Shown piece after piece: positions 1 through 8,212 of a DNA stretch of 64,000 nucleotides. The number at the start of each line of letters is the position of its first letter. Positions within the stretch are counted from its first letter, which is position 1. Under the pieces are notes generated by a model that ran no database searches, was not told the DNA's origin, and saw only the letters and a program-made list of their open reading frames with translations. Where the stretch lies: positions 221,290 through 285,289 of the forward strand of contig JAJCXM010000032.1 of NCBI GenBank assembly GCA_029263455.1. Direction: 5' to 3'. The translations under genes were made by a program, and so were the position numbers. Source of the stretch: Holophagae bacterium. Its GTDB lineage: Bacteria; Acidobacteriota; Holophagae; Acanthopleuribacterales; Acanthopleuribacteraceae.

Positions 1-356
1 CAGTCGGGGTCGTAAAGCAGAATGGACCAAAAACCCACCCCAAATACGCCTACACTGGCCGGATCTACCTCTTTGCTGGAAGCATAAAGGCGAAATAAGT
101 ACCGCCTCATCTCATCGTCGGTCATGCCAATGCCGTCGTCTCTGCATTCAATCCACTCGCGGTCACCGTCGATGCCTGCCGATAATCGTATGTGACTTGC
201 CTTGGCGTCACGGCTGTTTTGTATCCATTCACGTAAGAAGACCCAGCGATTTTCGCCATATCGCTTAGCTTCATGCAGGGCACGGGTTAAAAATGCCTGA
301 GTCATAGATTGAGCGGTATTTGTCAGTGTCATAACCTTCCAATCCCTCATCGGCAT
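1..356 (-). CDS. GHKL-type ATPase (HATPase_c), truncated by window edge
   Basis: Only the first ~118 residues are in the window; the gene continues past position 1. The ATP-binding fold of the Hsp90/MutL/histidine-kinase superfamily is visible: the N-box REWIQNSRDAKA (Glu, Asn and Asp-Ala in the expected spacing), the G1 box DDGIGM, and a GVFGVGFWS loop of the Hsp90/MORC style. The short N-terminus means the ATPase domain begins the protein, which favours an Hsp90-like or stand-alone ATPase over a sensor kinase. The start is uncertain: ATG at 356 follows a GAAGTGAG stretch, while ATG at 332 has AAGG only two bases upstream. It is transcribed away from tRNA-Arg. Substrate and partners cannot be told from this fragment. 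Confidence 0.72.
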   Translation of the reverse strand, partial: MPMRDWKVMTLTNTAQSMTQAFLTRALHEAKRYGENRWVFLREWIQNSRDAKASHIRLSAGIDGDREWIECRDDGIGMTDDEMRRYLFRLYASSKEVDPASVGVFGVGFWSILLYDPD

Positions 357-471
357 GCTCACTTCATTTCGTAAGCATAAGCTGTTTACTTCGCGATCGC
401 AAAGTACCAGAATTTAGTCTAAACCCTTGTCTGTCCTTGGTTGTCGAAGACTTGCGACGACAAAAAAACCT

Positions 472-500
472 TTGACTTCGGGACGCAAAATCGATATTCT
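472..500 (+). promoter_or_regulatory. Sigma70-type promoter for tRNA-Arg
   Basis: TTGACT (472-477), a 17-bp spacer and TATTCT (495-500) lie 22 bp upstream of the tRNA. Both hexamers are close to consensus and the position fits a stable-RNA promoter. Confidence 0.6.
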
Positions 501-522
501 TTGGCCCGTTCTATAGCTTTGT

Positions 523-599
523 GCGGGCGTAGCTCAGCTGGATAGAGCATCTGGCTACGAACCAGAAGGTCAGGGGTTCGAATCCCTTCGCCCGTACCA
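523..599 (+). tRNA. tRNA-Arg(ACG)
   Basis: A 77-nt cloverleaf: acceptor strand GCGGGCG pairs with CGCCCGT (one G-U pair), D arm AGCTCAGCTGGATAGAGC, anticodon stem-loop TCTGG-CTACGAA-CCAGA with anticodon ACG, T arm with GGTTCGAATCC, and an encoded CCA end. ACG (A34 edited to inosine) is the usual bacterial isoacceptor for CGN codons. A promoter and a terminator flank the single gene. Confidence 0.96.
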
Positions 600-636
600 C
601 TTTATAGAATAAGGCATAATTTGGGATTAGCCTTCT

Positions 637-666
637 AGCCACCTTGACCACAGGGTGGCTTTTTTC
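637..666 (+). terminator. Rho-independent terminator after tRNA-Arg
   Basis: Inverted repeat AGCCACC (637-643) / GGTGGCT (654-660) is followed directly by TTTTTT. It lies 38 bp after the tRNA and 10 bp before the end of the convergent hydrolase gene. The reverse orientation lacks a T-run, so it mainly serves the tRNA. Confidence 0.8.
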
Positions 667-676
667 TTTGGGGCCG

Positions 677-1675
677 CTAAAAACGGTTTTCGTCCACGTC
701 AATCAAGAAACGGGTGACACCTTCAAAGTAGGTTTTCTCGTCGTCGTACATCGCCATATGACTGCCTTCAGGACAGTGCAAATAGCGAGCCTGGGGTATT
801 TCATCAGCCATCCACTTCATGTGGGCAGGATCCATCGTGTCAAACTGTGCGCCAATAACCAGCGTCTTTACCTTAATGTTCTTAAGATCTTGGCTGCGAT
901 CCCAGTTCTCCAGTCGCCCGCTAGCGCCAAGTTCACTGGGCCCTTGCATGAGCAAATAGATCTCAAAGTTCAAGTGCGAGAAGGCTTGATTCACTGCTGT
1001 AGGCCATTGCTCAACCGGGCGTCGTAAAACGTGATTGACATAGTGATGATTGGTCAGCAGATCCATATATCTAGGATTCTGATAGTCGTTATCCGCTTCG
1101 ATGGATTTAAGTTCAGCTAGTACATCGGGATCTAGTTCAGGCATCAACACATCTTGCGCGTATTGGTTATAGGCAGGAATGCTGGCCATCATATTGGAAA
1201 TAACGAGGCCTTTCAGGTGCTGTGGATAAGCCAAAGCGTATTCCATGGCCAAGAGCCCGCCCCAAGAATGTCCCATCAAGTAAAAGTTGCTCTTGTCCAG
1301 TTGCAGAGCCACCCGAACTTGCTCAACCTCATCTACAAAGCGGTCTATCTGCCAAAGATCTGGGTCTGTCGGTTTATCGCTGTGAAACGAGCCGAGTTGA
1401 TCGTAGTAGTAATATTCGATGGGAACGTCTTGAAAATGGTTTTCAAAGACTTTCCAGTACTCATGGGTGCTTCCAGGTCCGCCATGTAGTAATAGCACCT
1501 TGATGCCGTCATGGCTGCCGACTCTTTTTGTCCAAACATTGAAGGAGCCTTGTTCTGTTTTGATGGGAATGAGTTTTGACCCGGATTGTGGCATCTTCGT
1601 GTCTCCATCTGACTGCCCCAAAACCATCGTGCTGCCAAGTAGGCAAAAAAAGCTTATTGAATAAATGAGTCGCAT
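677..1675 (-). CDS. Proline iminopeptidase-like alpha/beta hydrolase, exported
   Basis: A 332-residue S33-family alpha/beta hydrolase. Residues 1-20 form a signal peptide ending near VLGQ, so the enzyme is probably periplasmic or secreted, unlike classical cytoplasmic proline iminopeptidases. The oxyanion motif HGGPGS (64-69) is typical of the family. Ser137 in GHSWGG is the nucleophile; Asp279 (GAQFD) and His306 (GSHMAM) complete the triad. These enzymes release N-terminal proline or hydrolyse small amides and esters. A GGGAG ribosome site sits 6 bases before the ATG. It is the last gene of the uppS-cdsA-dxr-MBL run, 14 bp after the MBL gene. A role in cell-wall or peptide turnover is only inference. 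Confidence 0.85.
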   Translation of the reverse strand: MRLIYSISFFCLLGSTMVLGQSDGDTKMPQSGSKLIPIKTEQGSFNVWTKRVGSHDGIKVLLLHGGPGSTHEYWKVFENHFQDVPIEYYYYDQLGSFHSDKPTDPDLWQIDRFVDEVEQVRVALQLDKSNFYLMGHSWGGLLAMEYALAYPQHLKGLVISNMMASIPAYNQYAQDVLMPELDPDVLAELKSIEADNDYQNPRYMDLLTNHHYVNHVLRRPVEQWPTAVNQAFSHLNFEIYLLMQGPSELGASGRLENWDRSQDLKNIKVKTLVIGAQFDTMDPAHMKWMADEIPQARYLHCPEGSHMAMYDDEKTYFEGVTRFLIDVDENRF

Positions 1676-1689
1676 GAATTTCTCCCAGC

Positions 1690-2610
1690 CTAAAGCTCAA
1701 ATTTGTCCAACTGATTGGCGACCTTAAATCCCAATTCCGATATTTTTTTACGCGCATCGCTGTCCGGCCAGTTGGCTGGATTTGTATGGTTTAGGTGAAT
1801 AAAAGTCACCTTGGCCTTATCCTGTGGCGACAAATCCTTCAGGCGCTCCATCGTTGTACGAATAAAAGGGTGCGGGAAACCGCTCATGTCTCGGCCTGGC
1901 AACTCATTACCGTCATAAAAAGTTGCGTCTAGCAATGCCAGGTCAACAGTTTGAATCAATGTTTCGATTCTTGTCCCTTCTAAATCCCATTTTTCCCAAC
2001 TATCGATGTCAGGGATGAAGATGGCGGAGCGATTAGGTCCTTCAATTTTGTAACCAACCACCTCTGAAAATTCTTGGCGGTGAGGGACTAAAAAAGGCGT
2101 CACCTGAATACGCTCGTTAATGGCAACCGGTTTACCGTTTTTCAAATCCATCAGTTTTATGTTCTTGTAGCGAACCAACTGGCTCCACGGACCATTTTCT
2201 GTCAAATAGGTAGCCATTTTTTGCATCGCATAAACGGGTACTGATTTAGACCCCATAGATTCGTGGCCTAAATGCATCAGTCCGACGTAATGACCTATGT
2301 GAGCATGTGTGATGAAGATGCCTTGCAACCCTGGACGTTCTTCGACCGCATGTAACTCATCGAGCAGCTGTAATTGTTCTGGAAAATCTGGTGTGGCCTC
2401 AAACATCCATCTTTGGCCCTTATCAAGCAAACCAAGGCTAACGACGAGTCGACGCTTGCTTGCATCTTTCCAGCCCGGATGCATCTTGCTGCCTGCCTGG
2501 GGTGTGCCTCCATCTTGGGCCGTGCCTAACACAACCAATATCGGCGCTGGGGAATCGTGACTGCTCGTCGCAGTTTGGAAGGCAAGCAGACACATAATCG
2601 GAATCAGCAT
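1690..2610 (-). CDS. PqqB-like metallo-beta-lactamase-fold hydrolase, exported
   Basis: A 306-residue MBL-fold protein. The first ~16 residues look like a signal peptide (MLIPIMCLLAFQTATSS). The early strand ILVVLGTAQDGGTPQAG resembles the start of PqqB and its relatives. The metal motif is THAHIGHY (His102, His104, His107) with Gly where the common HxHxDH motif has Asp; further candidate ligands are His155-region VPHRQE and Asp in LLDATFYDG. No other pqq genes are present, so a PQQ role is not supported; a hydrolase on an unknown phosphodiester or ester is the safer reading. Its ribosome site (AAGGGA) lies inside the last codons of dxr and the start is 3 bp past the dxr stop, so translation is probably coupled. 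Confidence 0.78.
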   Translation of the reverse strand: MLIPIMCLLAFQTATSSHDSPAPILVVLGTAQDGGTPQAGSKMHPGWKDASKRRLVVSLGLLDKGQRWMFEATPDFPEQLQLLDELHAVEERPGLQGIFITHAHIGHYVGLMHLGHESMGSKSVPVYAMQKMATYLTENGPWSQLVRYKNIKLMDLKNGKPVAINERIQVTPFLVPHRQEFSEVVGYKIEGPNRSAIFIPDIDSWEKWDLEGTRIETLIQTVDLALLDATFYDGNELPGRDMSGFPHPFIRTTMERLKDLSPQDKAKVTFIHLNHTNPANWPDSDARKKISELGFKVANQLDKFEL

Positions 2611-2613
2611 TAT

Positions 2614-3783
2614 TTATCCCTTTGAATTCTCCAAACGTGAAACAACGCCAAGGCCAAACTTACGTGTTTGTTTGTCTAGATCAAGTATTTCGTCAAGACT
2701 GGATGCTCTGCGGTGAGCCATTTTTTCGAGGCACGCAGCGTTGATGCGGTGAATATCCGTGAACTTGACGCGTTCATCTAAGAACGCTTGGACGGCTATT
2801 TCGTTGCCCGCATTTAGGATGGCCGGAGCGTTACCACCCATCAACAATGCATCGTAGGCCAGCTGTGAGCAGGGAAACTTGCTGCGATCTACTTTGAAGA
2901 AATCCAACTTGGCACCTTTGGTAATGTCAAAGCCCTTGAATGGGTTCTGGACGCGATCGGGATACGTCAGCGCGTACTGGATAGGATGAACCATGTCGGT
3001 ATTTCCAAGTTGACAGATATAAGAATTGTCAATGAATTCGATCATCGAATGAACGATGGATTGAGGGTGGATCACAATGTCGATTTCGTTGGGGGAGAAG
3101 CCGAAAAGATAATGCGCTTCGATGACTTCTAAGCCTTTGTTCATCAAAGTCGCACTGTCGATGGAAATTTTTTTTCCCATATCCCATGTCGGATGCTTGA
3201 GCGCTTGGGCAGGGGTGATCTGATTGAAGTCGCCCTCGAATTCGCGAAAAGGCCCGCCCGAAGCGGTTAGAATGAGCCGTTTAACTTCTTCACGTTTTGC
3301 GCCGTGTAAACATTGATGCAAAGCATTGTGCTCGGAGTCGACCGGCAATATTTCGACGCCTTTTTCCTTGGCCAACTGATTCATGAGTCTGCCGGCAACA
3401 ACCATGGCTTCTTTATTGGCAAGGGCGATGTTAGAACCAGATTCGATGGCAGCAATGGTTGGTCGTAAACCGGCCGCCCCAACGATGGCAGAAACGGTCA
3501 GGTTGACGCGTAATTTACGCACCACTCGTTCAAGCTGTTCGGGTCCTTGGATGACACGGATTTTTTTATCGCCAATTTGATTCTTTAACCAAGCAGCATC
3601 AAAGTCCCGTGTAATGTAGATCCAATCCGGCGTGAACTCCATGGCTTGCTGCAACAGGCGTTCACGTTGTCGATTGGCAGCCAATAATTTGATCTGAAAG
3701 CGACCGGGAAATGCACGTACAACCTTGAGCGTGGATTGTCCTATCGATCCAGTGGAGCCAAGGATTGAAATAATTTTTTTCAT
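2614..3783 (-). CDS. dxr: 1-deoxy-D-xylulose 5-phosphate reductoisomerase
   Basis: A 389-residue enzyme of normal length. It converts DXP to 2-C-methyl-D-erythritol 4-phosphate with NADPH and a divalent metal, the first committed step of the MEP isoprenoid pathway. Visible marks are the N-terminal NADPH loop GSTGSIGQSTL, the metal/substrate motif PVDSEHNALHQCL, the flexible-loop region ALKHPTWDMGKKISIDSA, and MNKGLEVIEAHYLF near the active site. It follows cdsA by 57 bp and uppS by two genes, a classic cluster. The rseP gene that usually follows dxr is absent; an MBL hydrolase takes its place. Confidence 0.97.
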   Translation of the reverse strand: MKKIISILGSTGSIGQSTLKVVRAFPGRFQIKLLAANRQRERLLQQAMEFTPDWIYITRDFDAAWLKNQIGDKKIRVIQGPEQLERVVRKLRVNLTVSAIVGAAGLRPTIAAIESGSNIALANKEAMVVAGRLMNQLAKEKGVEILPVDSEHNALHQCLHGAKREEVKRLILTASGGPFREFEGDFNQITPAQALKHPTWDMGKKISIDSATLMNKGLEVIEAHYLFGFSPNEIDIVIHPQSIVHSMIEFIDNSYICQLGNTDMVHPIQYALTYPDRVQNPFKGFDITKGAKLDFFKVDRSKFPCSQLAYDALLMGGNAPAILNAGNEIAVQAFLDERVKFTDIHRINAACLEKMAHRRASSLDEILDLDKQTRKFGLGVVSRLENSKG

Positions 3784-3840
3784 GATGACATCTCACGATA
3801 ACGTGCTGGTCTTAATGATTCAACGATTTTATCGGTTCCC

Positions 3841-4674
3841 TTATTCAACAATCACACGCATTAGGACATAAAAGATAGGGGCAGTAAGAAAGATGGAGTC
3901 TACACGATCTAAGACACCTCCGTGTCCGGGAAATAAGTGTCCACTATCTTTTATCTGCGAACCACGTTTCCAGGAGGACTCAACAAGATCGCCGAATAGA
4001 CCAAAGATGAAAAATACTAAGACTAGCATCACCACATTCGTCCAACTGAGTTCGGGGAATAAGGTCGATTTTCCAATCCAGACGGCGAGCGCATTGCCTA
4101 GTAAATTAGCGATTGCTCCTTCCAGAGATTTGTTGGGCGAAATAGTTTTGGCAATCTTGTGTTTCCCAAAGGCACTACCCAGTAAATACGCCGCGGAATC
4201 GCCCATCCAGACGATGAAAAAGCAAAAAAGGACAAGGTGGCGTCCGCGAACATCGCTTTCCGCGCTGCTGATGGCGAAAATATAGGAAAGACCCACCATT
4301 GATAAACATAAATAGGCGCTGCCAACGAGTGTGGCGCCTACGGTGTGAAGACTAGTCCGCACGTCGTTGGGTGGCGTTAGTGATAATAGGCAAGCTAGGG
4401 CTACTGTTAAATAAGGCAGCCAGTTGAGATCTAGTCCATCTATGTATAGCGTAAGAATGCCATAGCCGACGCTAATAACGATGGGTACGGTCATGGCTCG
4501 GATCTCGAATCCCTTGGCAATGGCGCGAAATTCGTAGGCACCGACAATGCCACATCCCATCAGCAAACTATGGAAAGCCCATTTTGGAAGGAAGAGCACA
4601 ATGGCCAAAATAAGGCCAGCCCCGACAAAGGTGGTTGCACTGCGTTTGACCAGCTTCTTTAGCTGTAAAGCCAT
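3841..4674 (-). CDS. cdsA: Phosphatidate cytidylyltransferase
   Basis: A 277-residue polytopic inner-membrane enzyme that makes CDP-diacylglycerol from CTP and phosphatidic acid for phospholipid synthesis. The C-terminal signature is clear: SSWKRGSQIKDSGHLFPGHG followed by GVLDRVDS, containing the K-R-x4-K-D and HGGxxDRxD elements. About seven hydrophobic segments precede and follow it. It starts 3 bp after uppS, using a GGGGG-rich site formed by the uppS 3' end. Length and motifs match active CdsA. Confidence 0.95.
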   Translation of the reverse strand: MALQLKKLVKRSATTFVGAGLILAIVLFLPKWAFHSLLMGCGIVGAYEFRAIAKGFEIRAMTVPIVISVGYGILTLYIDGLDLNWLPYLTVALACLLSLTPPNDVRTSLHTVGATLVGSAYLCLSMVGLSYIFAISSAESDVRGRHLVLFCFFIVWMGDSAAYLLGSAFGKHKIAKTISPNKSLEGAIANLLGNALAVWIGKSTLFPELSWTNVVMLVLVFFIFGLFGDLVESSWKRGSQIKDSGHLFPGHGGVLDRVDSIFLTAPIFYVLMRVIVE

Positions 4675-4677
4675 AAA

Positions 4678-5436
4678 TTAAATACCCCCGAAGCGACGCT
4701 CACGCGCTTGAAAATCAAGTATCGCCGCGTATAAATCGTTGCGACGGAAATCTGGCCAATAGGTTTTGGTTACCCAGATTTCTGAATAGGCAATCTGCCA
4801 AAGTAAAAAATTAGAGATACGGTATTCACCGCTGGTTCGAATGACAAGGTCAGGGTCCGGTTGGCCGGCTGTTGAAAGCCAGGTTGAAAACTGTTCCTCC
4901 GTGATGCGACTCATGTCGACTCCGGACTCGGATGCTTGGCGAATTCCTTGCACGATATCGGATCGACCTGAGTAATTGAGGGCCAGATTAAACTGCATGC
5001 CCTCGTGCCGAGAAGTGGCGTCTATGACAGTTTTGAGGTCACGCTGGATGCCCTTGGAAAGTGCTTTGATGTCGCCAATGACGTTCAGTTTCACATCATA
5101 TTTGTGCACAGTCTTGAATTCCATGCGCAAATACTGACGAAGCAAAGCCATGAGTGTGCCGGTCTCTTGCGCAGGTCGTTTCCAGTTTTCGGTCGAGAAG
5201 GCGTAAAGGGTGAGGTGTTTGATATTTAAGTCAATACAAGCTTTAACGACATCTTGTACGGCGGCGATCGCCGCTTTATGCCCCTTGATCCGAGAAAAAT
5301 CACGCGCCCTCGCCCAGCGGCCATTCCCGTCCATAATAATCGCAATGTGGCGAGGCAAACGGGCTTTATCAATGTCATCTAGGAGTTGTTCCGGTTGAAC
5401 TGTTTCCTGGGATGTTTGTGCAATTTCTGCCGACAA
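4678..5436 (-). CDS. uppS: Isoprenyl transferase (undecaprenyl diphosphate synthase)
   Basis: A 252-residue cis-prenyltransferase that builds undecaprenyl diphosphate, the lipid carrier for peptidoglycan and surface glycans, from farnesyl diphosphate and IPP. Motifs in order: HIAIIMDGNGRWAR (catalytic Asp, phosphate-binding GNGRWA), TLYAFSTENWKRP, FNLALNYSGRSDI, and PDLVIRTSGEYRISNFLLWQ followed by the conserved terminal EIWVTKTYWPDF region. The start is TTG at 5436, with GAGGA four bases upstream; an N-terminal extension of about 29 residues precedes the conserved core. It is the first gene of the leftward operon with cdsA and dxr. The 181-bp gap to the divergent moxR gene should hold its promoter. 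Confidence 0.95.
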   Translation of the reverse strand: MSAEIAQTSQETVQPEQLLDDIDKARLPRHIAIIMDGNGRWARARDFSRIKGHKAAIAAVQDVVKACIDLNIKHLTLYAFSTENWKRPAQETGTLMALLRQYLRMEFKTVHKYDVKLNVIGDIKALSKGIQRDLKTVIDATSRHEGMQFNLALNYSGRSDIVQGIRQASESGVDMSRITEEQFSTWLSTAGQPDPDLVIRTSGEYRISNFLLWQIAYSEIWVTKTYWPDFRRNDLYAAILDFQARERRFGGI

Positions 5437-5617
5437 TGAATCCTCGGTTGGGAACCGCAGTGGGGTCTCGCTGTGTGGGGGTAAAAGCGGTTCATCCTAT
5501 CACATCATTTGAACGACCCAAATCACGAGGCCGTGGCTTAATGATTCGGTATGCGCCACATGATGTTAAGATGCGCAGATCTAGGCCATAGCAGCCTGCA
5601 AACATCTCGGAGGAGAC

Positions 5618-6550
5618 ATGCCACAGACGCTCGTACATTTTGTGCTTGATGCCCTTGAGAAGCGGCTCCTGGGAAAACGGCTACAGCTTGAATATGCGTT
5701 GGCTTGCCTTTTAGCTCGGGGTCATTTGCTAATTGAAGATGTGCCTGGGGTCGGTAAAACCACATTGGCGAAGAGCTTGGCTTCTTGTTTTGATGTTAAG
5801 TTCCGTCGCTTGCAGTTCACTTCTGACTTGTTACCTAGCGATCTCATCGGTGTCACCATTTATAAACAGCGTGAGGAAGTATTCGAATTTGTGCCCGGTC
5901 CCATATTCACTAATGTTTTACTTGCTGATGAAATAAACCGTGCGAATCCCAAAACGCAAAGCGCGCTTTTGGAAGCCATGCACGAGGGTCAAATAAGCCA
6001 CGACAGTCAAACTATGATTCTTCCAAAGCCCTTTTTTGTGATCGCGACCCAAAATAGTAAAGACCACTACGGCACATTCCCATTACCTGAATCTCAATTG
6101 GATCGTTTCTTGATGCGCCTAAAGCTCGGATACCCAAACGCCAAATTCGAGAAACAGGTCATACAAGGCGATTACATGTCTAGTGACATAGCCATTAACG
6201 CAAGTCATTTGGACGATTTACTGCATCTTCAGGAGCAAGCCGATCAGGTGAGCATCTCAGAAGAAGTGATGGATTACATCTACCAAATTGTGCGTGCCAC
6301 GCGAGCCCACGACGCCATCCGAATCGGTGTTTCGCCCAGGGGCGGCCAGGCGCTGTATCGGTCGGTTAAAGCCTTGGCAATGGTGCGCGGGCGTACCTTC
6401 GCTATTCCTGATGATGTTCGCGAATTGGCGGGCATTGTTTGTGGCCACAGGATTTTGTTGAAATCAACGGTCACGAGTGCCGAAGGTGAGGACGAAGCCA
6501 CCACCATGATCTTCCAAGATATTTTGGAGAGCATGCCGTCACCGGTCTAA
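5618..6550 (+). CDS. MoxR-family AAA+ ATPase
   Basis: A 310-residue cytoplasmic AAA+ chaperone-like ATPase. Walker A is GVGKTT (44-49, in EDVPGVGKTTLAKS), Walker B is LLADEINRA (101-109), then sensor 1 ATQNSKDHYG (N replacing the more usual NP context) and the C-terminal lid domain with VSPRGGQALYRSVKA. MoxR proteins usually act with VWA-domain and DUF58 proteins encoded just downstream, promoting metal-cofactor or complex assembly. Here the next gene (rnj) is convergent, so no such partner is adjacent. GGAGGAG lies 3-9 bases before the ATG, a strong site. Confidence 0.93.
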   Translation: MPQTLVHFVLDALEKRLLGKRLQLEYALACLLARGHLLIEDVPGVGKTTLAKSLASCFDVKFRRLQFTSDLLPSDLIGVTIYKQREEVFEFVPGPIFTNVLLADEINRANPKTQSALLEAMHEGQISHDSQTMILPKPFFVIATQNSKDHYGTFPLPESQLDRFLMRLKLGYPNAKFEKQVIQGDYMSSDIAINASHLDDLLHLQEQADQVSISEEVMDYIYQIVRATRAHDAIRIGVSPRGGQALYRSVKALAMVRGRTFAIPDDVRELAGIVCGHRILLKSTVTSAEGEDEATTMIFQDILESMPSPV

Positions 6551-6586
6551 AAACGATAGGGCCACAAACTTGTTTCTCTCGGTCGC

Positions 6587-8212
6587 CTACATATGACCGT
6601 CGACGATGATTTTGATAAGTGGCCGGCCGAAGAATTTGGTCTTTAGGAATTTTTTGCTTTCACGCTTGAGGATTGCATGGGGGTCGGCGGCACGTTGCTT
6701 ACTCAAAACTCGAGTCAACGTCTTGGCCATCTCCGAAGCCAACAAGCCCGGCTCTTTCTCTGCCAAACCGTGTGTCGCTATTTCAACGTTGATAGACTCT
6801 CCGGTATGCGCGCTAACCACGATCAGGCCGCTGTACATCATGTCTTTTCGGTCGCGAAGGGTTTTCGTGTCCAACGGCACGTCTTGGTTGCCATCGATCG
6901 GTAATAAGGGAACCTGGTAGGGATCGTTAATGACGAGTTGGTCTCCCTTTAGCTCAACAACGTCGCCAGTCTGAATGAGATGAGTGCGTTGATCACTGCC
7001 TAACAACTCCTGCAACCATCGATAGTGCTGCAGTAAAAAATTGAACTCGCCATGGATCGGGATAACGTGACGGGCTTTTGTCAGTGAATAGAGGAATGCC
7101 ATGTCTTCACGGTAGCCGTGTCCTGAGGTGTGGATTGGATATTTGGAGGCAGCAATCACGTGTACCGCTTTGTTTTCCAAATCACTGATTAACAACGCAA
7201 TGACGCGCTCGTTCCCGGGAATGGTTTTTGACGAAAAAATCACGGTATCGCCTTGGTCAAGACGGAGACCTTGAAATTCATCGTGTGTGAGTTTAGCCAA
7301 CACGGCCGAGCGCTCGCCTTGTGAGCCGGTTACGACATAGATTAGTTGCTCATCTGGAACACTTTCAGCCTCTTGCATAGAGATAAATGTGTCGGGATCA
7401 TGAGCTAGGTAGGCGGCATCAATACTTGCCATGTAATGACGTTGAAAACTCCTTCCCAAAAGCACAACTTTACGACCTGCTGCCTTCGCAATGCGTTTCA
7501 GCTTCTTTAAACGAGGCATGTGGGAAGAGAAGGTCGTGAAGAATACTCGGCCCTTCGCCTGGCGGATATGGTCTTCGATGGTGTCAACTATTTCGGCATC
7601 GCTAGGGCAGAACCCCGGTTTGGCCGCATTGGTGGAATCCATGATAAGCAAGTCAATACCGTCTTCACCCAATTGTTGAAATCGTTGCCACTGGAACGGA
7701 TACTCGTCGCCAGGCAAGGCATCTACCTTAAAGTCGCCGCTATGTATCACTGATGAGCCGTTGGCGTGTATGGCTAAGGCGCAAGCTTGAATAATTGAAT
7801 GAGTCACACCAACAAATTCGACTTGAATATCGCCGATGGATATCGGTTTATTTAAAGAAACCGTCTTCAACGATGGCTTTAGATGGCGACATTTTTGGCG
7901 GATCAAATCTGCGGTGTAAGGCATGGTAAATACGGGAACGTCGAGACGCGCCAGCAGGAACGGCAACGCGCCAATATGATCCTCGTGGCCGTGCGTGATG
8001 CAAATGGCATCTAGCTTGGGAAAATTCGTCAGCAAAAAGTCAGGGTCGATGATGTAGTAGTCAACGCCCGGTTGACGTGAGTCCGGCGGGAACATCAACC
8101 CGAAATCAACCAAGATCGACGTGCTCTCCGTTCTAAAAATGGTTGCATTGGCGCCAAACGCGCCCACGCCTCCTAATGGGATGATTTGCATCGAGTAAGA
8201 ATTTTGCTTCAA
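6587..8212 (-). CDS. rnj: Ribonuclease J
   Basis: A 541-residue beta-CASP metallo-beta-lactamase ribonuclease, slightly shorter than typical RNase J (~555). These enzymes have 5'-to-3' exonuclease and endonuclease activity in mRNA decay and rRNA maturation. The metal centre HGHEDHIGA (His74, His76, Asp78, His79) is intact, followed by HSIIQACALAI, the HSGDFK motif, the beta-CASP segment FFTTFSSHMPRL and KYPIHTSGHGYRED, and a C-terminal domain with the LIVVSAHTG region. The start is probably TTG at 8212, overlapping the rsmA stop (TTGA); an ATG seven codons later is an alternative. It is translationally coupled to rsmA. Presence of RNase J implies a degradosome not purely RNase E-based. Confidence 0.94.
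   Translation of the reverse strand: MKQNSYSMQIIPLGGVGAFGANATIFRTESTSILVDFGLMFPPDSRQPGVDYYIIDPDFLLTNFPKLDAICITHGHEDHIGALPFLLARLDVPVFTMPYTADLIRQKCRHLKPSLKTVSLNKPISIGDIQVEFVGVTHSIIQACALAIHANGSSVIHSGDFKVDALPGDEYPFQWQRFQQLGEDGIDLLIMDSTNAAKPGFCPSDAEIVDTIEDHIRQAKGRVFFTTFSSHMPRLKKLKRIAKAAGRKVVLLGRSFQRHYMASIDAAYLAHDPDTFISMQEAESVPDEQLIYVVTGSQGERSAVLAKLTHDEFQGLRLDQGDTVIFSSKTIPGNERVIALLISDLENKAVHVIAASKYPIHTSGHGYREDMAFLYSLTKARHVIPIHGEFNFLLQHYRWLQELLGSDQRTHLIQTGDVVELKGDQLVINDPYQVPLLPIDGNQDVPLDTKTLRDRKDMMYSGLIVVSAHTGESINVEIATHGLAEKEPGLLASEMAKTLTRVLSKQRAADPHAILKRESKKFLKTKFFGRPLIKIIVDGHM

Noticed and set aside
511..702. Minus-strand open frame across tRNA-Arg
   Set aside because: It is antisense to the tRNA and its terminator; the RAKGFEPLTFW-like string is a well-known translation artefact of tRNA genes.
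1690..2610. PQQ biosynthesis gene pqqB
   Set aside because: Fold is PqqB-like but there are no pqqA/C/D/E neighbours, the protein has a signal peptide, and it sits in an isoprenoid operon.
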